DNA from: Eutrophocola sp965662685
GTDB lineage: Bacteria > Pseudomonadota > Gammaproteobacteria > Pseudomonadales > Pseudohongiellaceae
DNA: 64,000 nucleotides
Direction: 5' to 3'
NCBI GenBank assembly: GCA_965662685.1
Contig: CBFIIQ010000012.1
Location: 11,717 to 75,716 of the forward strand
Shown here: positions 17,195 to 24,964 of the stretch, piece after piece
How the letters are laid out: every line of letters begins with the position of its first letter
Position numbering within the stretch: position 1 is the first letter of the stretch
Notes under the pieces: model-generated
Told to the model about the DNA's origin: nothing
Database searches by the model: none
The model's input: only the letters and a program-made list of their open reading frames with translations
Position numbers and translations under genes: made by a program

Positions 17195-18009
17195 GCCTGC
17201 TCATCCCTTTCCGGAACCTGAAGATGCCTTATCAGGTAATCGTCACAATAATTCTGGGTGTCCAATACCAGGCGGTCCTGCATCAGCTGAAGCTGGTAAA
17301 GCAGAAACATGATAAGAATACTTACTACCAGTGCGATAAAGGTGGAGTTAAAGGCGACACCCAGACTGGCGGTTACACCGGCTATATCACCGCTTGCTGC
17401 GCGGTGTGCCTGGCCAAGTGCTTCACCGATACCGCGCACAGTGCCCAGGAAGCCGATGGAAGGAATCGCCCAGGCGATATAGCGTACGATTGTCAGTTCG
17501 CTTTCCAGGCGATCTGCTTCAGAATTGCAGGTATCCTTGATCACTGAAGCCACGTCGGGAATATTGCGGGTAGAGCCAAAACGTTGCAGCGCGGCGAGTA
17601 GTGCTCGAGGTAACAGGTATTGTCTTTCTTCTACAGGCAGTGCCTGAACCGGTCGGGCATAATCACGCGCGTCTTCCGGCAAGATGCTCATTCCCTCTGA
17701 CAAATTGAGCAGTGAACGATCAAGTAATTCGTTTTCTTTCCTGTTGCGGTAAATCTTCAGTCCAATTATCGACATGGCCCAGAGCATCAGGATGATACAG
17801 GTCTCCTGCTCGAAGTCTTTCATTACCACATATAAAGAACGCTCCGAGACAAAGTCCGGGTCTGCAGCCTGCATTATGGCCTGCTGCTCCATTTGCAAAT
17901 CTGCATTGGGCCGAATAACTGCCACATAAATTGCGTGGACTACGATCACTGCAATGATCAATGCAAAGACCTGGTAGAGAAAATCGGAAATTATGCCCTG
18001 CTGTTTCAT
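17191..18009 (-). CDS. MotA/TolQ/ExbB family proton-channel protein
   Basis: 272 aa. Four hydrophobic segments are visible: about 10-32, 70-87, 178-200 and 216-240. The family signature is strong: AIPSIGFLGTVRGIGEALGQ at 181-200, then GVTASLGVAFNSTFIALVVS at 211-230, matching ExbB/TolQ helices 2 and 3 with the conserved Thr residues. It is larger than ExbB (about 244 aa) because of a first hydrophobic segment and loop. It lies in the inner membrane. Direct operon partners are two proteins with ExbD-like helices, so it should be the stator of that complex. This linkage is inference. Confidence 0.92.
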   Translation of the reverse strand: MKQQGIISDFLYQVFALIIAVIVVHAIYVAVIRPNADLQMEQQAIMQAADPDFVSERSLYVVMKDFEQETCIILMLWAMSIIGLKIYRNRKENELLDRSLLNLSEGMSILPEDARDYARPVQALPVEERQYLLPRALLAALQRFGSTRNIPDVASVIKDTCNSEADRLESELTIVRYIAWAIPSIGFLGTVRGIGEALGQAHRAASGDIAGVTASLGVAFNSTFIALVVSILIMFLLYQLQLMQDRLVLDTQNYCDDYLIRHLQVPERDEQA

Positions 18010-18036
18010 AAAAATGCCTTGTTCAGTTTTCTAAAT

Positions 18037-18288
18037 TTAAATATCTATTGGAAACGCAACAGGTAAGTCTTCTGCTATCTGTTCGCTGGGTACAAAATTT
18101 TCATCTATCGAGTCTAAAATAATTCCACCAACAGGTTCACTAATACTTTCTTCAGGTGGAGTGCCGGAATCCTCACTTACCACTTCTGTTTGCTGTTCTT
18201 CTTCCTGGGTAAGCACTTCATTTTCAGCAGCATAAACAGCGCCGCTGGAAAAAACCAAAACAGCTATCAATTTTTGGTAATGGGTCAT
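18037..18288 (-). CDS. Small exported acidic protein
   Basis: 83 aa. A signal peptide (about 1-20, ending VYA-AEN) is followed by a short, very acidic, low-complexity mature part rich in Glu, Ser and Pro. No domain is recognised. It is enclosed in the VWA/ExbB operon: 6 bases after the PEGA/SUMF1 gene and 27 bases before the ExbB-like gene. That position is the main evidence that it is real. Confidence 0.65.
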   Translation of the reverse strand: MTHYQKLIAVLVFSSGAVYAAENEVLTQEEEQQTEVVSEDSGTPPEESISEPVGGIILDSIDENFVPSEQIAEDLPVAFPIDI

Positions 18289-18294
18289 GATTTA

Positions 18295-20394
18295 TTACTC
18301 AAGATAGCGGGCGACTCTGAAGCCAACATCGTCGCGGGATTCATTGTTGTAGTCGCGAAAGCTGAGTCTTAACTCTGTAACCGTGCCATGAGCCCAGCTG
18401 GAACCTCTTATCACATGATAGGTTCCCTCTGCCGGACCCAGGGGGTCTGTTTCTATGGCACCACCAATCTGGCCACTTGAGCCATAGTAATCATGCATCC
18501 ATTCTGCAACGTTTCCGCCCATATCAAAAAAGCCGTTAATATTGGGTGCAAAGCTACCCACTGGTGCTGTACCCAGGTAACCATCATTGTAGTTGGCAAT
18601 AATCCTGCCGAGGAAAACACCAGCGGATATATCAGCATAATTACCATGATTGGCAGGCGGCGGTAACTCTGGTCCCCAGGGGAATTTGAGCAGGCTGCCT
18701 GGATCGTTATCAACTCTTGCTGCCCACGCCCATTCTGCTTCAGTAGGAAGTCTGTAACCGGTACTGGCAGGATTAAAACCACTAATCATGCCATTTTCCT
18801 CAATGTAAAAAGGTTCAAGGCCTTCCTCGGCACTTAACCAATTGCAAAAAAGGGCAGCCTGATCCCAGGTTATTCTTACCACTGGCTGGTTGTTATTACT
18901 CAAGGTTCTGCCTTCAATTACGCCGGAAGAATGTTCCTTATCGAAACGCGCAAACTGGCTATTGTTGACTTCCATCAGGGAAAGATAAAAAGGACGGGTC
19001 AGGTTAACATTACGCAGCACTTCATTAGCCTGGCGACCAGGCTCCCTTCTGGAAGCCCCCATCTGAAATGAATTCGGGTAAATCAGTTTCATGGATTGCC
19101 CAACAGCATTGGTGATAAAGGGCTTGATAGATTCCAGTCGCAGTTGCTCAAGAGTTTTCAGACTGACATCCAGTTTTTGCTCCAGGCCGGGTCGGGAAAC
19201 AAAATTGGTTTCAAAGGTAACGTATCCCTCGCGCCTGATTTCAAGCAGCTGCGTTGCGGCAAGCAGTTCAATGGTCTGGTTGGCATTGCCCCGCAATTCT
19301 CCATTCACATACAGTTCTGCGTCTGCAGGTATTGCACTGATTTCTACAGAACTGAAAATAGGGTCAAGGTTGACCAGCATCGAGACTTCTTCTTCAGGGC
19401 GCGTTGTAAAGGAGCGCCGGGTTTCCTGGTAGCCATTCAGGAAAAAGGAAAGCTCATGAGAAGTGCCGGGTGGCACAATAATTTCAAGCGGGGTTTGTCC
19501 CTGAAACACGCCATCCATGGTGACATTGGCATTGCTTGGTGTTGATTGCAGAAGAACCAGGCCGTCAGCTTGTTCCAACTCGATGAGCGGCAAGCTCATC
19601 GCTTCTCTTGCGATCACCGTAATGCTTTCTGTCCATGCTTTGTGAGCTGGTAGTTTCACCAGAATTTCATGTTCCCCTTCGAGAATTTCTGCCACCAGCG
19701 GGGTTTGTCCCCGGTCCTGACCATCAACAGAAACCATGGCGCCGGCAGGGCTGGTATTAAATGAGACTTCAGCCCATGCGGGCAGCAATTCAATATCCAG
19801 GCTTTGTTTTGTTTGTCGCCCTTCCATAAAAATGGCTGTTTCAAACGGCTGGTATCGATCAAGCATCACGGAAATACTATGATCTCCCGCGGCTACTTCC
19901 AGATCTGTCAGGGGCGTTTCTCCCACGGGCTGACCATCTATAAAAACCTGCGCCCCATTAATGTTGTTACTGTTCAAGGTAAGAAAACCTGGTAGCGGCT
20001 GCATATTGATGACAAAGTTTTGTGCCTGCTGATCAGTAACAGTGAGATCGGTATCCAGTGGGTAGTACCCTTCGGCGGTGACGGTGACGGGAAGCTCTCC
20101 TTTCAAAACCAGGTAGCGAGGACCAATTTTTATCGCCAGTGGGCTTTCAACATTGATCAGGCTGGTTGCCGGTGTTACGTCCAGATATACAGATTTCGCA
20201 GAAAGTACAAACCAGGCTGCACTGGCAAATAAAAACAAAAAAGCGGAGAGAATAATTTTTACCGGACTAAGTTTTAAGCTGAATTTTTTTGAGCTTTGAC
20301 CAACAGGAGTAAAATCAATAGGCTGGATAGGTTCGTCCAGATTTGAATTCCCGCTTGTATTACTTGAATGATTTTTGCTGTTGTCGTCAGACAT
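18295..20394 (-). CDS. Membrane protein with PEGA repeats and a SUMF1-type domain
   Basis: 699 aa. A cytoplasmic N-terminus (1-45) is followed by one transmembrane helix (about 46-68), several PEGA-type beta repeats (about 140-420, each with a P-x-x-A-x-V-x-V-D-G-x-x-x-G-x-T-P-L core, e.g. PAGAMVSVDGQDRGQTPL), and a C-terminal formylglycine-generating-enzyme-like (SUMF1) domain (about 435-698) with YRLPTEAEWAWAAR, GNVAEWMHDY and VIRGSSW. The two catalytic Cys of true formylglycine enzymes are absent at the C-terminus, so it is probably a non-catalytic binding fold. It lies 24 bases after the TPR gene. Confidence 0.88.
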   Translation of the reverse strand: MSDDNSKNHSSNTSGNSNLDEPIQPIDFTPVGQSSKKFSLKLSPVKIILSAFLFLFASAAWFVLSAKSVYLDVTPATSLINVESPLAIKIGPRYLVLKGELPVTVTAEGYYPLDTDLTVTDQQAQNFVINMQPLPGFLTLNSNNINGAQVFIDGQPVGETPLTDLEVAAGDHSISVMLDRYQPFETAIFMEGRQTKQSLDIELLPAWAEVSFNTSPAGAMVSVDGQDRGQTPLVAEILEGEHEILVKLPAHKAWTESITVIAREAMSLPLIELEQADGLVLLQSTPSNANVTMDGVFQGQTPLEIIVPPGTSHELSFFLNGYQETRRSFTTRPEEEVSMLVNLDPIFSSVEISAIPADAELYVNGELRGNANQTIELLAATQLLEIRREGYVTFETNFVSRPGLEQKLDVSLKTLEQLRLESIKPFITNAVGQSMKLIYPNSFQMGASRREPGRQANEVLRNVNLTRPFYLSLMEVNNSQFARFDKEHSSGVIEGRTLSNNNQPVVRITWDQAALFCNWLSAEEGLEPFYIEENGMISGFNPASTGYRLPTEAEWAWAARVDNDPGSLLKFPWGPELPPPANHGNYADISAGVFLGRIIANYNDGYLGTAPVGSFAPNINGFFDMGGNVAEWMHDYYGSSGQIGGAIETDPLGPAEGTYHVIRGSSWAHGTVTELRLSFRDYNNESRDDVGFRVARYLE

Positions 20395-20418
20395 CTTTTT
20401 ATCAGCTCTTAAAATTGA

Positions 20419-21975
20419 TCACAGTATTTGCTCTTCACACTGCACAGTGATTACTGGTGATTTACCATCAAAACCTACAACAAACTCTTCCCTTACATCA
20501 CGAAATCCCTCCCTGATGCCTACCGCGACGTAGGTCCCGGGTTCAAGGCTAAGCGTATGGCTGGTAAATTGACCAAGATTGCCGATCTGGTATACGGTGA
20601 CATCAGTTTGCGCATCAGACTGCAATATTACATCCACCGGTTCAGTTGCACGCTGAATGAAGTTGCGCAGAGTATTTAACTGACCGTTCAGTTTTGGCCA
20701 GTTGCCATCAATTTTGGCGGCTTCGTTATAGATGCCAATAGCCTGTTCATAAACGGCATTTTCTGCAAGGCGTAAGGGATCGTTGTTGATGGTTTCCAGG
20801 TAATTATCCAGATTGTTGCGACTATTAGCTCTGCTTCTTCCTTCACGTGCGCTGACCACATTGCCATCAATGACAAGTGCTTCATCATATTCAGCCAGGG
20901 CTTGTTGCCACTGCTCCTGTTTTTCAAAAGCTGTGGCGGCATCAAGATGAATATTGATTGCACTCAGTGTCATTTGGTCAACAGTCTGTTCCAGGGCAGA
21001 TCCGGCTTCGGGGGACTCTGGTTTCAGAGCCAAAGCCTGTTTGAACGCTGTTTCGGCTGCTTGCGGGGCATTGGACGCCAGTGCGCTGAAGCCCTCGGAC
21101 ATAGCGGCGGAAAAGTCGCGCTCCAGGATGTCAGTGTTGACCTGTTCCAGTAGAGCACCTGCACCAACATGAACAGGGTCTACTGCCAGGGCCTGACGAT
21201 AAAATTCGCGGGCACTTTCAAATTCGCCAGAGTCATGAAGTTGCCGGCCCTGTGCGATAACGCCAAGCACTTCAGTTAGTAACTGTGCGCGATCATAACC
21301 ATTTACTGCGTCGGCACTATCAGGGTTAACCAGGATGGCAATACTGAAAGACTCTTCAGCCAGAGCAGGATCGTCGTCCAGGATTGCCTGTTCGCCAGTG
21401 GTCAGATAGCGATTGAATACATCAGGCAAGCTTTCATCAAGCGACGCAAGAATTTCCAGGCCTTGTTGGTAAAAGGTTGCCGCACCGATGAAGTCCTGGT
21501 TCTGGTAGGCTTCATCACCCTGGCTTGCCAGGGAGAATACGTTATTGATTTCTGCTTCGGCCCAGCTTTCAACTTCTTTTTCTTCCAGTGATTCCTGCAG
21601 GTCGAGGAGTTCAGCCAGGATATTCTGTGCTGTTTCGCGCTGGCGCAATTTTTGAGCTTCTTCAAACGGCGCTACAGAATTTGTAGCAGCTGCAGTATTG
21701 GAAGGTGTATTCACAACTACTACACTGCTGGTAGTTGGATCCGGGGGTGAAATCAGGCGCGGCAGAACAAAAATAACGCCCGCCACCAGCACCAGCAGTA
21801 AAAAGAAAATGCCGGTGAGAATTCTTGACTGTCTCTTTTTTTCCTCATCACTACGGCGAATTTCCTCGCCGCCAAGAGCGGATGCTGACACGCTCTCCAC
21901 CTGTTCTGGAGAAGCAGACTTTCCAGTCAGGTTGAGGTCTGCAGGTTTAATGTTGTCAAAATCTGAATCAGCCAT
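20419..21975 (-). CDS. Single-pass TPR membrane protein
   Basis: 518 aa. A soluble N-terminus (1-50) ends in a basic patch, then one transmembrane helix (about 51-71). A large periplasmic part carries several TPR-like helix pairs, e.g. AQGRQLHDSGEFESAREFYR near 240 and further copies with ALALKPESPEAG and ALAEYDEALVIDG. The last ~70 residues are beta-rich with EPGTYVAVGIREGFRDVREE, resembling a PEGA-like ending. It is a probable scaffold in the envelope complex, 55 bases after a lipoprotein gene and 24 before the PEGA/SUMF1 gene. Confidence 0.85.
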   Translation of the reverse strand: MADSDFDNIKPADLNLTGKSASPEQVESVSASALGGEEIRRSDEEKKRQSRILTGIFFLLLVLVAGVIFVLPRLISPPDPTTSSVVVVNTPSNTAAATNSVAPFEEAQKLRQRETAQNILAELLDLQESLEEKEVESWAEAEINNVFSLASQGDEAYQNQDFIGAATFYQQGLEILASLDESLPDVFNRYLTTGEQAILDDDPALAEESFSIAILVNPDSADAVNGYDRAQLLTEVLGVIAQGRQLHDSGEFESAREFYRQALAVDPVHVGAGALLEQVNTDILERDFSAAMSEGFSALASNAPQAAETAFKQALALKPESPEAGSALEQTVDQMTLSAINIHLDAATAFEKQEQWQQALAEYDEALVIDGNVVSAREGRSRANSRNNLDNYLETINNDPLRLAENAVYEQAIGIYNEAAKIDGNWPKLNGQLNTLRNFIQRATEPVDVILQSDAQTDVTVYQIGNLGQFTSHTLSLEPGTYVAVGIREGFRDVREEFVVGFDGKSPVITVQCEEQIL

Positions 21976-22030
21976 GGCGCGCTGCTCTTGATTAGTGAAT
22001 TAGCCCTGATCCAGGACGGCTTTTTAATCA

Positions 22031-23224
22031 CTATAAATCCGAGCTTGTTGCCTCCCCAATGTCATTGGCATAAATATCGGCGAGAAGCTCACGCCACTGT
22101 TCGTATTGGGCTTCAACAGATCCAGACAAGGTGATGGTACGCTGTTCCAGTTCAATAGTTTGAGGAGCGATTTCCATTTCCAGAGAGTTGCCAAGTTCCG
22201 CCAGGGCTTCCACATGCATCTGCCGTTCATCACCCTTACTGAAGGCATCCTTGATCAGCCAGCCACCACTGGCAAGAATCACCGGTGAAGACCAGTAGGC
22301 TGCTGCATTATTACTCTGAGTGGCGGCAATACCGCCAATGATCGCTGCCACTCCCATGATCATATTACGTCTTGAATCGGCGGCAAGCTTGTCCATTTTC
22401 ATCACTTCTTCATAACTCATGCGACGGAATTCTGTATATGGCGTTTCCATCTGGCGAACAAAGTTGGAATAGTAATCCTGCAGGGCATCCACGTAGAGGT
22501 AGTCTCTTTCGCGGATATCCTCGATGCGGTTTATGACCGGATCATTCTCTGCAGGCAGGCGCGTGACATGAAGAATACCGTTGCGATCTTCCTCCACGTA
22601 ATCATCAAAAATCTGCGGGGCGAAATCACGCGCAAACTGAATCTGCGAAACGGTCCTGATATTTAATACTTCTTCACTGCTGATATTGCGCTGTTTATAG
22701 GCCAGCAGATCATTGGCAATCTTGTTAAAGAGCCCCTGAAAGGCATCTTCACTGCGTCTCATGCGAGGGTCGTAGCTATATTTGCTAACGACTTCTTCGT
22801 ATTCCTTGTTGATCCAGGTCGCACCAGTGGAGTCTTTTACATGCACCTGCATGCGCATGGTTTCTCCATCTGACTGCAAAATAGTGCCGGTGATGGCCAG
22901 ATCACTACTGGCAAGGTCGCCCGGTACTACTCGTACTACTCCCCAGTTACCGCTGTTTTGCAGAGCGCTGGCAAGGTTATAGGAGGCAAAGTAGGTTTCT
23001 GCCATGCGTACATCAGAGAATGTAAGTTCTTCACGGTTGCGGGGAATATCATCCAGTCCGGGCTGGAAAATACCAATACCTATATCCAGCAACTCTTCTT
23101 CAATTACCCCGTCACCGTCTGATTTGATTGGGGTAAAGGTTGTGCTTTTCACTGTCTGAGTAGAGCAGGCACTGATACCTGTCATCAGTAATAAAAAGAA
23201 TAGTGGTTTAAACATTCTTAACAT
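22031..23224 (-). CDS. Lipoprotein of the VWA/ExbB locus
   Basis: 397 aa. A lipoprotein signal ends ISAC (Cys at about residue 20). The mature part includes FSDVRMAETYFASYNLASAL and SSDLAITGTILQSDGETMRM, resembling proteins built around an LpoB/CsgG-like fold, but this is only a suggestion. A short Gly/Ala-rich hydrophobic segment (MIMGVAAIIGGIAAT, about 290-305) lies in the C-terminal half, and a helical C-terminus follows. Probably an outer-membrane-anchored partner of the complex. Confidence 0.75.
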   Translation of the reverse strand: MLRMFKPLFFLLLMTGISACSTQTVKSTTFTPIKSDGDGVIEEELLDIGIGIFQPGLDDIPRNREELTFSDVRMAETYFASYNLASALQNSGNWGVVRVVPGDLASSDLAITGTILQSDGETMRMQVHVKDSTGATWINKEYEEVVSKYSYDPRMRRSEDAFQGLFNKIANDLLAYKQRNISSEEVLNIRTVSQIQFARDFAPQIFDDYVEEDRNGILHVTRLPAENDPVINRIEDIRERDYLYVDALQDYYSNFVRQMETPYTEFRRMSYEEVMKMDKLAADSRRNMIMGVAAIIGGIAATQSNNAAAYWSSPVILASGGWLIKDAFSKGDERQMHVEALAELGNSLEMEIAPQTIELEQRTITLSGSVEAQYEQWRELLADIYANDIGEATSSDL

Positions 23225-23342
23225 AACCGGATTCCTTTCATCGTTTCTCTATACATAATATTTTATAAGTTCAGATTGTAATACGTGTAATAGTTTTAGT
23301 TGGGATTCATCGCGGGGCATTAAACCTGATCATTAAACCTGA

Positions 23343-24590
23343 TCATTGCCCAACACCTGTATAAGCCCGGTATTCATCCCAGAGTTTTTCCCGCAATTCA
23401 GGATCTGGCTCTGTCATGGCAGCTTCCCGTAACTGCCGGGCAACAACATCATCATTGTTTCCGTTAGGAATATCTTCAGGCACCGGAAAGGATTCCTGCG
23501 TATTATCATTGGAAAAATCACCCTGTCGGCTCGCATTGCCCGCAGGCATTATGCCGCCACCGGTTGAACCTTGCGGAGCTGAGGCAATCACCGTGGGACC
23601 ACTGGCACTACTCCCTTCACCGCCGCCATCAGCGCCACCACCCCCTGAACCACCGCCAGACATGACACCGCTACCAGCTTCATCGGCTTCAGCTTGTGCG
23701 CGTTCCCGCTCACCCAGAATCATACCGTCAAATTCTGCAAAGCCTTCGTTAAGTCTTGCGTCCAGAGCCGCGCGCCGCTCTGAAGCGGTGATCACCTGTC
23801 CGCGACCGGCGGAAAGGTCAGCAAAGGGATCATCGCCACTGCCCTGTCCGCTACCTGCGGAACTTCCAGTACCGGCGGTAGTACTCCCTTCGAGGCCACC
23901 ATTAGCGCCACTTTGCTGCCCCTGACTGCTCTGGCCACCATTTTGAGAGCCGGCTTGATCACCCGCCTGAGCACTATTTTGCTGGCCGCTATCGCCAGCA
24001 GCCTGATCACTGCCAGAGGATCCCTGACTGCCTGCAACCTGGGGTAAAGACTCAAAGCCACCATTTGAAGTCGGTGAATTACCCCCTTCGGAACCGCTTT
24101 GCTGGCTTTGGGAAGATTGGCTGTCACTCCCCTGGCTGTCACTACTATTACCGCTACTACTAATAGTCGGCAAGCTCGGCGAGCCTGGCATACCGGGAGA
24201 ACCTCCGGGCATACTGGACGAAGCGCTACTGCTGGATGAGGCGCTGCTGCTGGAAGAGGCGCTGCTGCTCGAAGAAGGGCTACTGGGCGAGGAACTGCTG
24301 CTGGGCGAGGAACTGCTCCTTGAAGCGCTCTGCGAACTTTGCGATGAACTGGAACTGCTACTGGAGGACGCGCTTGGACTGCTTGGTGGAGCGCTGCTGC
24401 TGGATGAAGAGCTGCTGGAAGTTGAAGCTGAGCTGGGCGAACTGGAGGATGATGAGCTGGAGCTGGATGTGCTCTGACAGCCGGCAATAACCAATAATGA
24501 CGCTCCCAGTACTGCCAGGAATAAAGGTGAAACGTATTTTTGCATTCTGGTTTTTCTATTTGATATTGCCATGTTGGCCTGCTCTTTCAA
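23343..24590 (-). CDS. Serine-rich low-complexity lipoprotein
   Basis: 415 aa. The N-terminus MKEQANMAISNRKTRMQKYV leads into a hydrophobic signal ending VIAGC (lipobox). The next ~110 residues are almost pure Ser with Ala and Pro, then a Gly/Gln/Ser-rich linker to about residue 265, then more ordered segments RGQVITASERRAALDARLNE and a C-terminal AMTEPDPELREKLWDEYRAY. The low-complexity part looks like a long flexible tether across the periplasm. It is first in the operon. In-frame DNA repeats underlie the Ser tract. High Ser/Gly content makes antisense frames open, so those were ignored. Confidence 0.8.
   Translation of the reverse strand: MKEQANMAISNRKTRMQKYVSPLFLAVLGASLLVIAGCQSTSSSSSSSSSSPSSASTSSSSSSSSSAPPSSPSASSSSSSSSSQSSQSASRSSSSPSSSSSPSSPSSSSSASSSSSASSSSSASSSMPGGSPGMPGSPSLPTISSSGNSSDSQGSDSQSSQSQQSGSEGGNSPTSNGGFESLPQVAGSQGSSGSDQAAGDSGQQNSAQAGDQAGSQNGGQSSQGQQSGANGGLEGSTTAGTGSSAGSGQGSGDDPFADLSAGRGQVITASERRAALDARLNEGFAEFDGMILGERERAQAEADEAGSGVMSGGGSGGGGADGGGEGSSASGPTVIASAPQGSTGGGIMPAGNASRQGDFSNDNTQESFPVPEDIPNGNNDDVVARQLREAAMTEPDPELREKLWDEYRAYTGVGQ
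24217..24324. repeat. Imperfect 18-bp coding minisatellite in the Ser tract
   Basis: Six adjacent 18-base units (at 24217, 24235, 24253, 24271, 24289 and 24307) of the type GATGAGGCGCTGCTGCTG lie inside the Ser-rich lipoprotein gene. On the minus strand they encode Ser/Ala blocks. Unit length is a multiple of three, so copy number could change without a frameshift. Confidence 0.75.
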
Positions 24591-24964
24591 TTATCTCTAA
24601 ACTTATCTCTCAACTTTCTCTGAACAATCACTGCAGCATCTAAAAAGCATCTATCAGCTATCCAGAAATTGTTCTCCAATCCTTTGACAAATATTTTCAG
24701 TATTCATTCATCCGTACTCTGTTTCGCCTGAAAAAACATTGCTGGAATAAAACCGCAACCAGTTATCGTGCGACTTCAGTGCACTCAGGTCAACCGTTTT
24801 ACGGCAAAATCCTGTTTCAGGATTAGTATGGAATTTTGTCACTGCTATGCTGAATCTGCACTTAATCATATCCGGCTATCTGCTTTGACTCTATGACCGG
24901 TCCGGGGAATGGAAAATTACCAGAAAATACAGCTATATCTGTGCCAGTATGCTGCTACAGAATA
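24591..24964. other. 374-base gap before the VWA/ExbB operon
   Basis: No gene is seen. It must hold the promoter of the minus-strand operon. A TTGACC-like hexamer is present on the minus strand at 24793-24788 but has no good -10 partner. A small perfect hairpin lies at 24808-24824. Confidence 0.6.
24808..24824 (-). terminator. Short hairpin, possible weak terminator of the hydantoinase gene
   Basis: AATCCTG pairs with CAGGATT around a 3-base loop, followed on the minus strand by TT. It lies about 140 bases after the hydantoinase gene stop. The stem is short and the T tract poor. Confidence 0.3.

Noticed and set aside
18295..20394. Active formylglycine-generating enzyme
   Set aside because: The catalytic Cys residues are missing and no sulfatase gene is adjacent.
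23416..24490. Long open frames antisense to and out of phase with the Ser-rich lipoprotein gene
   Set aside because: Their Pro-, Ala- or Cys/Trp-rich translations are by-products of repeated Ser codons; no ribosome sites or domains.
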